Counted from the first letter of the stretch, positions 31,940 through 40,397 are shown. The stretch: 40,846 bases of DNA from an uncultured Clostridia bacterium (GCA_934643825.1 CAKUCW010000025.1:1-40846); one strand, 5' to 3'. Notes: generated by a model from the letters alone, not told the origin. Made by a program: numbers and translations.

Positions 31940-32365
31940 ATGAAAAAACGGCTTCTGACCCCGCTTCTCTGCCTGCTTCTCCTGTTTACGCTCATGGTGA
32001 CTCCGGCTATGGCGAGCGCGTCCGCCGCATCCGACGCGGTTGCCCAGATTCGCTGCATTGAGCAGCAGAACAAATCCTGCGGTTTCCAGGATTTCCTCAA
32101 AGCCACCGGTATCAAGATCGTCAACGAAGCGAATTCCCGCATTGAAACGGTCATCACCCAGTCCTGCAAGCGTGCCGAAAGGGCGAAAACCGACGCCGAA
32201 ATCCGCGCCATCATCTGCTCGATGCTGACCCGGACGGAGACGATCTCCTTCACCGCCCGCATGGCAGCCACCGCATGCGGCCTCAAAGTTGTTTGCGAAT
32301 ATGTGCCGGTTGAAATCGGCGGATATACCGTCATGGTCGATCCCCTTCGTGTCGTATTGATCTGA
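31940..32365 (+). CDS. Small secreted Cys-rich protein of unknown function
   Basis: A 141-residue protein with a clear signal peptide (1-26, MKKRLLTPLLCLLLLFTLM, cleavage near AMA). The ~115-residue mature part has six Cys spread over its length (RCIEQ, KSCGF, QSCKR, IICSM, TACGL, VVCEY), enough for three disulfides, and helical central sequence. I know no family for it. A consensus promoter and its own terminator show a monocistronic, possibly well expressed gene. AGAAGG precedes the ATG. Confidence 0.75.
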   Translation: MKKRLLTPLLCLLLLFTLMVTPAMASASAASDAVAQIRCIEQQNKSCGFQDFLKATGIKIVNEANSRIETVITQSCKRAERAKTDAEIRAIICSMLTRTETISFTARMAATACGLKVVCEYVPVEIGGYTVMVDPLRVVLI

Positions 32366-32377
32366 CCGCAAAAACAT

Positions 32378-32408
32378 ACGGTCTGCATGATAAGGCAGAC
32401 CGTTTTTT
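32378..32408 (+). terminator. Rho-independent terminator
   Basis: ACGGTCTGC (32378-32386), 8-nt loop, GCAGACCGT (32395-32403), then six T. Ends the small secreted-protein transcript. Confidence 0.9.
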
Positions 32409-32431
32409 AATGTCAACCTCAGGAGGCTCCC

Positions 32432-33394
32432 TTGAAAAATCTGTTTATTTCTCATGCCGGGGATTCCCTCGTGACCGTCGATCAAAATCACAACAGCTAT
32501 AAGCTTTTGGCGGATTTTGACCAGACCAACGTCATTCTGCACGAGATCAAAGCGGGCTCTACCGTCTGGCTGACGCCTGACCCCAAGCTCCCCCGGTACA
32601 TGGAATTCTATACCCTTCTGGAAGGCGAATTGATCCTGCATTGCGGCGAAGAAGATGACGAAGGCGAGCGTTTGACCGTCGGCGATTCCTTTTACACGAC
32701 AGGGCTGGAGGGCGACGTATCCATCGCCCCGCTGACCGACCTCAAGCTGCTTTGCTTCTCTTCAAAGCCCCTCTTCAGCGACTTCATCGCTTTTGTAAAC
32801 GACCTGAACGACCTGAACGGGCAGATTGACCGTAAGGATCACTATACGTTCAATCACAGCCGCCGCGTCGTGCGCTTTGCGCTGGAGCTCGCCTCTCGGC
32901 TGCACGTTCCGGCTGAAGACAAGCATCACCTGCTGCTCGCCGCGCTGTATCACGATGTCGGCAAATGCTATACCCCGCAGGAGGTTCTCAATAAGCCCGA
33001 CCGCCTGACCCCTGAGGAATACGAAATCATCAAGCGCCACCCCATCGACAGCTATAATCTGCTCAAAGAGCGTTTCCCGATTGAAGTCGCCCAAATCGCA
33101 CGAAGCCACCATGAGCGGCTGGATGGAAGCGGCTATCCGGATCAGCTGACCGCCGACCAAATGCCGCTGGAGGTTCGCATCATCTCCGTCGCCGACGTGT
33201 TTGACGCCATCACATCCGACCGCCCGTATAAAAAAGGCAAGTCGCCTCAGCATGCCATCAATGAGCTGGATACGCTGACCCATCACTATGATCGGGATGT
33301 GCTGGACGCGCTTCGCGCCATGGTCGAGGATGGAACGGCAGACGCTATCTGCCATATGAGCAGCGAAGAGCTGAAAGTAGACGATATTCCATGA
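32432..33394 (+). CDS. Cupin-HD-GYP domain protein (probable cyclic-di-GMP phosphodiesterase)
   Basis: A 320-residue protein starting with TTG, chosen because AGGAGG lies at ideal distance and no ATG is near. Residues ~25-105 form a cupin-like sensor fold (ILHEIKAGSTVWLTPD, YTLLEGELILHCGEE). Residues ~125-300 form an HD-GYP domain: NHSRRVVRFALELA, the HD pair in ALYHDVGKCYTP, then HHERLDGSGYPDQL (the HHExxDGxGYP signature) and ISVADVFDAITSDRPYKKG. This points to hydrolysis of c-di-GMP, controlled by a ligand of the cupin domain. The stop overlaps dus by 4 nt. Confidence 0.88.
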   Translation: MKNLFISHAGDSLVTVDQNHNSYKLLADFDQTNVILHEIKAGSTVWLTPDPKLPRYMEFYTLLEGELILHCGEEDDEGERLTVGDSFYTTGLEGDVSIAPLTDLKLLCFSSKPLFSDFIAFVNDLNDLNGQIDRKDHYTFNHSRRVVRFALELASRLHVPAEDKHHLLLAALYHDVGKCYTPQEVLNKPDRLTPEEYEIIKRHPIDSYNLLKERFPIEVAQIARSHHERLDGSGYPDQLTADQMPLEVRIISVADVFDAITSDRPYKKGKSPQHAINELDTLTHHYDRDVLDALRAMVEDGTADAICHMSSEELKVDDIP

Positions 33395-34350
33395 GCATTG
33401 TATATCTTGCGCCGCTGGAGGGTGTGACCGACGCCGTTTTCCGTCGGATTCATCACGCCTGCTTCAGCGGCGTTCATAAGTACTTTATTCCGTTCGTCAG
33501 CCCGACCCAAAACCTTGTCTTTACCGCCCGCGATCTTGCCGCGATCGCCCCGGAGCATAACGCCGGCGTTCCCGCCGTGCCGCAGCTGCTCGCCAAGGAT
33601 GCCGCCCTGTTCAACTGGGCGGCGGGCGAATTGGCAGAACTAGGCTATTCGGAAGTCAACCTCAACCTCGGCTGCCCTTCCGGAACGGTTACGGCAAAGG
33701 GAAAGGGTTCCGGGCTGCTGGCGGATTATCCCGCGCTCGAGCGCTTTCTGGATGGCATTTTTGATCATGCGCCGCTCCCCATCTCCATCAAAACGCGTAT
33801 AGGCTACGCCAGCGCAGACGAGTTCGAGCGTCTGCTGGCGCTTTTTTCGCGCTATCCCGTCCATGAACTCATCATTCATCCGCGTACACGCACCGAGTTT
33901 TATAAGGGTACACCGCATAGGGATGTGTTTGCCTGCTCGTTTTCCGAAACGACGCTCCCGCTGTGCTATAACGGCGACCTCTTTTCCGTGGAAGATTGCC
34001 GCCTGCTGACGGCACAATGCCCGCAGACGCACGCGCTGATGCTCGGGCGCGGGCTGATCGCTAACCCGGCACTTGCGCAGGAACTGGAAGGCGGCAACGC
34101 GCTGACGCCTTCCGCTCTCCGCGATTTCCACGATAGGCTGTTTGCCGCCTATTCCGAAAAATATCCGCAGCACGTCGCCCTCGGACGCATGCGCGAGATT
34201 GCCAAGCATATAGTCTGCTGTTTCGAACAGCCGGAAAAACCGCGTAAAGCCATCCGTAAAGCGTCAAACCTCCGCGCCTATTCCGACGCTGTCGATGATT
34301 TGTTCGCCACGCACGAATTCCGCACGCATCCCGCTTTTCAGCCGGATTGA
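33391..34350 (+). CDS. tRNA-dihydrouridine synthase family protein
   Basis: FMN/NADPH-dependent reduction of uridine to dihydrouridine in tRNA. The 319-residue protein begins YLAPLEGVTDAVFRR, has the catalytic Cys in NLNLGCPSGTVTAKGKGSGLL (residues ~90-110), KTRIGYA, the IIHPRTRTEFYKG motif and LMLGRGLIANPAL phosphate site, then a helical C-terminal domain. It is translationally coupled to the HD-GYP gene (ATGA). Its 3' end overlaps the convergent lamin-tail gene by 13 nt. The DusA/B/C subtype is not assigned. Confidence 0.93.
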   Translation: MSIVYLAPLEGVTDAVFRRIHHACFSGVHKYFIPFVSPTQNLVFTARDLAAIAPEHNAGVPAVPQLLAKDAALFNWAAGELAELGYSEVNLNLGCPSGTVTAKGKGSGLLADYPALERFLDGIFDHAPLPISIKTRIGYASADEFERLLALFSRYPVHELIIHPRTRTEFYKGTPHRDVFACSFSETTLPLCYNGDLFSVEDCRLLTAQCPQTHALMLGRGLIANPALAQELEGGNALTPSALRDFHDRLFAAYSEKYPQHVALGRMREIAKHIVCCFEQPEKPRKAIRKASNLRAYSDAVDDLFATHEFRTHPAFQPD

Positions 34351-34880
34351 GCCTCGCCTTCCGTCGCCACAATCGGCTCGACCAGCATGACGCTCTCCCA
34401 TTCGCCGTTTTCCAGCCGATAAGCGACGTTTTCGCCCAGCGCAGGCAGCTCGACCTCGTCCGCCGTTCTGCCGTCCGCCGCATATAAGTAGAGCCTGCCC
34501 TCGTGATGGGAAGAAATGCTGAATTGCGCATATCGCTCGCCGCCGCTTGCGCCGTGTTTGCCCGCCAGCCAAACGGTCAGGCTTTCGCCGGGCGCAAGGG
34601 TCGTTCCCTTTTCAAAGACATATTTGACCTTGTACGCCCGCTCGGCTAATCCCCAGCCCGTCAGCGCAACGGCATGGTCTTCAAAGTTGGTCAGCGTGAC
34701 GTAACCCATGGTTCGCCCGTCTTCGTTGACGCTCGCGCCATGGTTGGTCGGTAGAATCTCCGTCAGACGGATGTCGGGAAGCGCCGCTTCTTCCTGCGCG
34801 GGCTCCCAAAAAGCGCTGAAGATCATAACCGCTATGATCAGAAGAATGAATAACGCGATTAAACCGATGTTCTTTTTCAT
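34338..34880 (-). CDS. Membrane-anchored lamin-tail (LTD) domain protein
   Basis: A 180-residue protein with an N-terminal membrane anchor or uncleaved signal (~5-24, GLIALFILLIIAVMIF) and an extracellular immunoglobulin-like LTD domain (~35-150). That domain has ILPTNHGASVNEDG, VTLTNFEDHAVALTGWGL and GTTLAPGESLTVWLAGK, a recognisable lamin-tail pattern. Such domains are found on surface proteins that bind polymers or nucleic acid. No catalytic residues. AAGGAG precedes the ATG at 34878-34880. Confidence 0.75.
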   Translation of the reverse strand: MKKNIGLIALFILLIIAVMIFSAFWEPAQEEAALPDIRLTEILPTNHGASVNEDGRTMGYVTLTNFEDHAVALTGWGLAERAYKVKYVFEKGTTLAPGESLTVWLAGKHGASGGERYAQFSISSHHEGRLYLYAADGRTADEVELPALGENVAYRLENGEWESVMLVEPIVATEGEAQSG

Positions 34881-34963
34881 AATTCTGCTCCTTGGTTGAT
34901 GTGCTTTGTCTATTCCCCCCTCCTATGAGTATTTCCTTCCCGAATCGTTATTTATCTTCAGAA

Positions 34964-35041
34964 TCATTCCGTCGCCGCGAAGCGAAGATGGGGTTTGGGG
35001 ATGAAATCCCCAAGCGGGTTTTAGGGCGGCAGCCCTATCGT
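34964..35041 (-). repeat. Modular palindromic repeat, copy R8
   Basis: 78 nt with the link (GCCGCGAAGCG), H2 (GGGGAT-gaa-ATCCCC on plus) and H1 (AGGGC-ggca-GCCCT). It is 76/78 identical to R9 as a direct repeat 146 nt away. Between them is the GAATCAGGT/ACCTGATTC module (35071-35099). Confidence 0.85.
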
Positions 35042-35109
35042 CCCCCATGCGCAGCATAACCCAAAAACAAGAATCAGGTAGCGAAGCGTCACCTGATTCC
35101 GCTCCACCA

Positions 35110-35187
35110 TCATTCCATCGCCGCGAAGCGAAGACGGGGTTTGGGGATGAAATCCCCAAGCGGGTTTTAGGGCGGCAGCCCTATCGT
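35110..35187 (-). repeat. Modular palindromic repeat, copy R9
   Basis: Direct near-identical copy of R8 (two differences over 78 nt), followed by a C-tract of seven rather than five. Together they fill most of 34881-35216. Confidence 0.85.
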
Positions 35188-35216
35188 TCCCCCCCATGCG
35201 CCAAAACCTTCGTGTC

Positions 35217-35247
35217 AAAAAGACCTCTCTCGCCGAGAAGTCTTTTT
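35217..35247. terminator. Bidirectional terminator
   Basis: AAAAAGAC-c-TCTC / GAGA-a-GTCTTTTT stem (35217-35229 with 35235-35247), with a T-run on both strands. It ends the 35251-36762 gene on the minus strand. Confidence 0.8.
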
Positions 35248-35250
35248 TCT

Positions 35251-36762
35251 TTATGCTTCGCTGCTTTTTGCCGCTTCAATCAATTCATCAAAGACAGCCG
35301 TCGTCTCCTCTGCACTGAGCACCTTGCTGGCAAGCAGATCCTTGATAAAGAATTCCTTGTATTTCTGACAGAACTCGCTCTGCGTAACCAGCGTTTCCGC
35401 ATGCGAACCGCTCAGGTTGAAGTCCGTGTCCGCTTTCGTGAGCATCGTCCCCTTGCCCTCGTAAAGGCAGATTTCCGTCCTCGGCGGATGATATTCCGGT
35501 TTGAAAAAGTATAGGTTGAAATACGGGTTTTCAATGTGTTCGTTGCGCAGATGCGCGAGAATCTGCACACGCTCCTGCTTCTCATAGGGCGCCATCGCAA
35601 AGAAATGGTCGCTCTGCATGCCGGTCTGGGCAAAACGCAGCATCGCTTCGCGGGAAAAGATCGTGTGCGTCACGCGGCGCTTGTTCATGAAATTCTCGTA
35701 GCGGCGCAGATGGATGTCGTAGAACTTGCCGATCAATTTTTCCAGCGCGTCGCCCTCGCCAAAATCCTGCTCCGAAAAGCCCTTCCGCACGGAAGAGAGC
35801 AGCAGATCCGGATGAATGTAGCCAATCGGCACATCCAGCTTGATATCGTATATGGCACGCCCGCTTTCCAGCTTGCGGAATGCCTCGGTATACGTCAGAT
35901 AATCGCCCGGCGTATAGTCAAGCGCAAACGCAGCTTTCAATTTGTACATTCTCGGACGATCCTCGAACATCATCCTCTCCAGCAGCGCGACAGATTTCTC
36001 GCTGCACGGGTTGATGAGCAGCATGCGCCGCGGATCGATGAGCGTCACCAGATAGGATGCCTGTTCGCCCTTTTTCCCGACGCAGTGAGCGATCAGGGCG
36101 TTGGCACGATACACCTGCTCCCGCTCGGCGTTGAGCGTGTTCTCGCGGACGCAATAGCCTTCATAGTCCGGCGAATAGAACACCGGCTGTATCGCGGAAA
36201 TAAAGTGAATGATGTCATCGCCGCCGGTATACATATAATGCAGAATGCTGACCTTGCAGTTTTGCTCAGGCGAAAACGCATCCGCAATCGTTTTGAAAAT
36301 CGACCGATAGCAGCAGCCTGTGATCACGAAACTGACGGAACGGTTTTCTCTCGCCAGCCGCTGCATGGCTTCCTCAAACGTCGTTTGACTGCCATCTCCG
36401 CTTCTGTCCAGACGAAAAGGCTCGTCCGGCTGCGGCTTGATATCGACGTCGCCCAGAAGCCTGTGCATCGCCTGATTGCTCCTGTAACTCGTCACGCCTA
36501 CGCGGCTGACCTCCAAAGAGCGGCTGAGCGCTTCCTTTTCTTCCTGCGTCAGGGAAAGGCAGTCCGACGCAATCAGGCTGTCATAAAACGCGGTCTGTGC
36601 CGCGGGCCCGCTTGTGTCATCCAGGATGCGGAATATGCCGTTTCGGCTCTTCTGCTCCATCATGCGCGACAGCGCCGACGCGGACAGCTTTCTTTTTGTG
36701 AGCAGCTGTTTCAGGCACTGACCAAACGTCAACAGCTGCTGCGGCGCGGGCGCTGCTTTCAT
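35251..36762 (-). CDS. Large HTH-containing protein of unknown function
   Basis: A 503-residue soluble protein. The first ~70 residues contain a likely XRE-type helix-turn-helix (FGQCLKQLLTKRKLSASALSRMM), followed by ~430 residues I cannot assign. That part has no membrane segments or clear enzyme motif and could be a sensor region. The ATG at 36760-36762 is favoured, since GGGAGG lies 8 nt upstream; the ATG two codons earlier is too close to that site. It has a strong promoter and its own terminator, so it is a single-gene unit. A transcription regulator is the most reasonable guess, but the target is unknown. Confidence 0.65.
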   Translation of the reverse strand: MKAAPAPQQLLTFGQCLKQLLTKRKLSASALSRMMEQKSRNGIFRILDDTSGPAAQTAFYDSLIASDCLSLTQEEKEALSRSLEVSRVGVTSYRSNQAMHRLLGDVDIKPQPDEPFRLDRSGDGSQTTFEEAMQRLARENRSVSFVITGCCYRSIFKTIADAFSPEQNCKVSILHYMYTGGDDIIHFISAIQPVFYSPDYEGYCVRENTLNAEREQVYRANALIAHCVGKKGEQASYLVTLIDPRRMLLINPCSEKSVALLERMMFEDRPRMYKLKAAFALDYTPGDYLTYTEAFRKLESGRAIYDIKLDVPIGYIHPDLLLSSVRKGFSEQDFGEGDALEKLIGKFYDIHLRRYENFMNKRRVTHTIFSREAMLRFAQTGMQSDHFFAMAPYEKQERVQILAHLRNEHIENPYFNLYFFKPEYHPPRTEICLYEGKGTMLTKADTDFNLSGSHAETLVTQSEFCQKYKEFFIKDLLASKVLSAEETTAVFDELIEAAKSSEA

Positions 36763-36799
36763 GCGCATTCCCTCCCATTCCAAATCGTTCTATATGTTT

Positions 36800-36828
36800 A
36801 TTATACCCGACCATGTGGTGTTTATCAA
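36800..36828 (-). promoter_or_regulatory. Sigma-A promoter for the HTH protein gene
   Basis: Minus strand TTGATA (36823-36828), 17-nt spacer, TATAAT (36800-36805). The rest of 36784-37116 is AT-rich and holds only the next terminator. Confidence 0.85.
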
Positions 36829-36980
36829 CGCAGAAATCCACACGCGCTGTTCTTCAGTTGCATAAATGCCGTATGTATCCGTCATTCTGTACCGTATTCT
36901 TCGGAAACCGTTTCCGCAATTTTCTATATATTTTCATATTTTTTCCGATCACTCATCGTTTATATTCTGTATGAATGCAT

Positions 36981-37021
36981 AAAAATAACCGATATTCCCA
37001 AAAAGTATGGGAATATCGGTT
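36981..37021 (-). terminator. Terminator downstream of the kinase gene
   Basis: Minus strand AACCGATATTCCC (37009-37021), 9-nt loop, GGGAATATCGGTT (36987-36999), a perfect 13-bp stem followed by ATTTTTATG. Confidence 0.85.
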
Positions 37022-37116
37022 GTTTGGGTATCATCGGCATGGCGGATGTCTCATTCCGCTCAAGCCGCTTTGATCTAAAGGACGCCGCGCATCGCTCACA
37101 TGTCCATCCTGCGCCG

Positions 37117-38208
37117 TCAATTCTTTGCGCACTTTGCGACGATAGCCTGCATCTGCTCCCAGTTTTCTTCCATATGGCGAACGAGTTCAAACTGCGTCCG
37201 GGCACGGTCGAGGTTATGTCCCGGGCGATGAACCTTGAAGTACTTATCGCCATTGAGGTGATCCGCCAGGAAGCGCATACCGCATTCGAGCGTCATCAGC
37301 TTCGCGCCCATCGGCAGAAGCTCGATCTCCCGCTGTGTCAGCACATGCCCCGCCTCGCTCAGATATCCGCGAGTGAACGCCTCAAACATCGTCAGCGACA
37401 GCTGCACGCGGCTCAGGTCGCGCTCATCTTCCTCCGCTGTATTCGCGCCGAAGCGAATGGAATCGCCAAAGTCATACGCCGCCAAGCCGGGCATCACCGT
37501 ATCCAGATCGATGACGCAGACGCCGCGTCCGGTCTTCGCGTCAAGCAGCACGTTGTTCAGCTTCGTGTCGTTATGGGTGACGCGCAGGGGGATCTCGCCT
37601 GCAGCCAGCGCATCCATCAGCACATGGACGTCGCGCTCACGCTTGCGGCAGAATTCGATCTCCTCCGTCACCTCGCCCAGACGCCCCGCTTCATTGCGGG
37701 CAATGGCATCCTGAAGCTGCTGATAGCGTGCCGGCGTATTATGGAAATCGCGGATGGTTTCAAAGAGCGTATCCGCCGGGAAGCTGCCGATCTGCCGCTG
37801 GAAGCGACCAAACGCCTCGCCGGAAAGCTCGAACAGCTCGGGCGTATCCGGCAGGTCGCGGGAAATCGTATCCTCGACAAACAGATACATGCGCCACAGA
37901 CCGCCATCCGGATCGTAGGTGAAATATTCACCCTTCTGCGTCTGCACCAGCGTCAGCGTTTCGCGATACGGGTCGCCGCCCTCTTTTTGGATGACGCCGC
38001 GCAGATAATCCGTCACGCGGAGAATATTGCTGATGACCTCCTCCGGCTTGGGGAATACATAGTTGTTGACCCTCTGGAGGATGAAGCGCTTTTCGCCCGT
38101 CGTCACCAGATAGGTATCGTTGATGTGTCCGTTGCCATACGGTTCCGCCGTCCATGCCCCGTCCGGAATATCGAACTGGGGGACGATGAATTCAATGTTC
38201 TTGTCCAT
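37117..38208 (-). CDS. Aminoglycoside phosphotransferase-fold sugar kinase (NahK-like)
   Basis: A 363-residue kinase of the APH/choline kinase fold. The N-terminal YGNGHINDTYLV nucleotide loop (~20-31) and RFILQRVNNYVFPKPEEV are shared with N-acetylhexosamine 1-kinase (NahK/LnpB). Catalytic residues are in RVTHNDTKLNNVLLD (~200-214), and the metal-binding Asp is in GVCVIDLDTVMPG (~222-234). It begins 17 nt after a broken ABC-sugar-transporter gene, fitting a former glycan-use operon such as galacto-/lacto-N-biose. The ATG at 38206-38208 has GAGGAG upstream. The exact sugar is inferred only. Confidence 0.82.
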   Translation of the reverse strand: MDKNIEFIVPQFDIPDGAWTAEPYGNGHINDTYLVTTGEKRFILQRVNNYVFPKPEEVISNILRVTDYLRGVIQKEGGDPYRETLTLVQTQKGEYFTYDPDGGLWRMYLFVEDTISRDLPDTPELFELSGEAFGRFQRQIGSFPADTLFETIRDFHNTPARYQQLQDAIARNEAGRLGEVTEEIEFCRKRERDVHVLMDALAAGEIPLRVTHNDTKLNNVLLDAKTGRGVCVIDLDTVMPGLAAYDFGDSIRFGANTAEEDERDLSRVQLSLTMFEAFTRGYLSEAGHVLTQREIELLPMGAKLMTLECGMRFLADHLNGDKYFKVHRPGHNLDRARTQFELVRHMEENWEQMQAIVAKCAKN

Positions 38209-38225
38209 GGGTATCTCCTCACTTT

Positions 38226-39407
38226 TTAACCTTTCACTCCGCCGGAAGTCAACCCTTCCGCCAGATGTTTTTCGATGCACATAAACAGGATAATGACCGG
38301 GATCGTCGCAATCAGCGCCGCCGCGAAGAGGTATTGCCATTCAATCATGTTGAACGAGCTGAACTGCGTAATGCCCACCGTGATCGGCTTGTTGGTCGGG
38401 GTCGAAATCAGTACGGTGGAAATGGTGTATTCGTTCCAAGCGTTGATGAAAACGAAGATGAGCGTCGTCACAATGCCCGGCGCCGCCATCGGCAGCAGAA
38501 TCTTGACGAGCGCACCGACGGTCGTACAGCCGTCAATACACGCCGCCTGCTCCATCTCCGGCGAAATCGAAACGAATGTGCCGCGCAGCAGCCAAATCGC
38601 AAACGCCTGGTTGAACGCCATGATGCGGTCCATAACGCCAACGCTGCTGGAGGTCTTGCCTTCGTTGTGCGGGATATCGGCAACAGCGTAGTTCACGCCG
38701 GTGTAGCCCTTATCCTCGATATAAGTCGGCAGGGAGTTCGGAGCGATGACCATCGCCAGCTTGCCCGCGCCGAACATATCCTGAAGGTCATAACGAGTCT
38801 GGGTCGCCGGGTTCGGGTTGGTGTAGCCCTTGTTGTACAGACCGATCGCAAACTCAAGCGCTTCGACGTTCGCGTCGCAGTTGATGATCCAGTTGCCGTC
38901 GGCGTCCACAAAGCCGCCGTCGTTGCCCCATGCGTAGTAGGCAAACGCAGCCTGACCTTCGTCCGTGGTCATGTCGATGCCCCACGGATAAGCGTCGCCA
39001 CCGTAGAAGTCAACCAGCGCCTGGCAGGCATCTTCCAGCTCAGCCCAAGCCCAGGTCGTCGGCACTTCAACGCCAGCCTGCTCAAGCAGATCCACGTTGT
39101 AATACAGAGCGCGGGCAGACGCCAGATCCGGAACCGCCCACACCGTGTCATCGATCACAGACTGCGCGATGAAGGACGGGAAGAAATCATTGAACAGCTC
39201 GTCCGGGCAGTAATCCTTAACCGGCATGAGCAGACCCTCGTTAGCGTAATCCGCAAAGGAGTCAAGGTTCAGGATGTCCGGGGCGTTGTTGTTGCTGATT
39301 CGCGTGGAAACCACGGTATAAACATCGTTCCAGGAAACCACTTCCAGATTCAGCTTGATGCCGGGGTTCGCTTCTTCAAATTTCTTGACGAAGCTCGTTC
39401 CGTTCAT
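38226..39407 (-). pseudogene. Fused remnant: truncated sugar-binding protein joined to ABC permease C-terminus
   Basis: Residues 1 to ~262 are a family 1 extracellular sugar-binding protein lacking its signal peptide: FVKKFEEANPGIKLNLEVVS, then DILNLDSFADYANEGLL and VGVMDRIMAF. At ~265 the sequence changes, in frame, to the second half of a MalG-type inner-membrane permease. That half has AFAIWLLRGTFVSI and the EAA loop EQAACIDGCTTVGALVKILLP, then four hydrophobic segments. The permease N-terminal segments, the binding-protein C-terminus and any MalF gene between are gone. Upstream, in-frame codons for a few more binding-protein residues (WFTGTG) run back to a TAG stop at about 39438-39440. 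There is no ribosome site before the ATG, yet the promoter at 39462-39490 is intact. Best explained by two deletions, less likely by a misassembly. Confidence 0.75.
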
Positions 39408-39461
39408 GCCAGTGCCCGTAAACCAGTCGTTCGTCTTCGGCTATTTACCTTTGTTGAATCC

Positions 39462-39490
39462 ATTATAAATGACCGTGCGTATTTTGTAAA
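39462..39490 (-). promoter_or_regulatory. Promoter of the former sugar-transport operon
   Basis: Minus strand TTTACA (39485-39490), 17-nt spacer, TATAAT (39462-39467). Still in place although the first codons of the gene are lost; it may now serve mainly the kinase. Confidence 0.7.
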
Positions 39491-39514
39491 GAATGTTAGC
39501 CTGTTTTCCCAATT

Positions 39515-39556
39515 AAAAAAGCATGTTATTGCCCATATTTGCAGGCAGTAACATGT
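39515..39556 (-). terminator. Terminator downstream of aroD
   Basis: Minus strand CATGTTACTGCC (39544-39555), 10-nt loop, GGCAATAACATG (39522-39533), one G-T pair, then six T (39515-39520). Confidence 0.85.
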
Positions 39557-39581
39557 TCAATTCTTTCAATTTTTCGTTTTT

Positions 39582-40346
39582 TCATTTTCGCATATTCATC
39601 GCTTCATGCACCATTTCCAGCGCCTGCCGAAGCGCCTTCGCGTCCATCTGTCCAGGCGCACTCGCCTCGCCCGCCGTGCCGAAGGTCAGGCAGCTGCCCA
39701 TCGTTTCGCCGCATATGCGCGTCGCCGCGCCGAGCGTCCCCATGGCGATGGCGATGACAGGCTGCGCCAGTTCGTCATCCGCCTGCACACACGCCGCCGT
39801 CAGCGCAACAACGTCCTTTCGGCTATGCGGCATGACGGCGATTTTGCAGATATCCGCGCCGAGCGCCGCCATCCTTTGCAGACGGGCAGCCATCTCCTTC
39901 ACCGTCGGCGTGGCTGCAAAATCATGATAGGAGCCGACGACAGGAATCCCCTCGGCATGCGCACGATCCGCTATGCGCACAAACGCCGTGTCGCCGATGC
40001 TCAGTTCGACATCCACTGCGTCGCAGAGCCTTTCCCGGACGAGCATGTCCAGCAGCGCTTCGTATTTTTCCGCATCGCATTCCCCCGCGCCGCCGTCGCG
40101 CATCGTGCGCATCGTCGCCAAAACAGGCTTGCCCGCCTTTCGCACAGCCGCACAGGCTTCACGCAGAACATCCTGCCGCATTTCCGGCGACACGCTGTCC
40201 AGCCGCAATTCGATCAACTCCGCCTGATCGGCTTGTGCCGCGGCTTTTTCCAGCGCACGCGCCTCTTTTCCCATCACCGGCACGCAAACCTTCGGCATGC
40301 CTTCACCGAGGGACAGCGTTCCGATCCGCACAATCTGTTTTTTCAT
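39582..40346 (-). CDS. aroD: 3-Dehydroquinate dehydratase, type I
   Basis: Dehydrates 3-dehydroquinate to 3-dehydroshikimate through a Schiff base. The 254-residue length is that of the type I enzyme. ELIELRLDSVS (~45-55) is the N-terminal signature, VVGSYHDFAATP holds the catalytic His (~147) and DICKIAVMPHS the Schiff-base Lys (~174). The ATG at 40344-40346 follows GAGGCGAGG; a longer in-frame start runs across the tRNA-Leu promoter and was rejected. It stands alone, 26 kb from the aro operon, and completes all steps but aroE in this window. Confidence 0.95.
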   Translation of the reverse strand: MKKQIVRIGTLSLGEGMPKVCVPVMGKEARALEKAAAQADQAELIELRLDSVSPEMRQDVLREACAAVRKAGKPVLATMRTMRDGGAGECDAEKYEALLDMLVRERLCDAVDVELSIGDTAFVRIADRAHAEGIPVVGSYHDFAATPTVKEMAARLQRMAALGADICKIAVMPHSRKDVVALTAACVQADDELAQPVIAIAMGTLGAATRICGETMGSCLTFGTAGEASAPGQMDAKALRQALEMVHEAMNMRK

Positions 40347-40397
40347 CTCTGCCTCGCCTCTTTTTGACCGATTTCCGTCGCGGTTTTTTCTTTTCCC

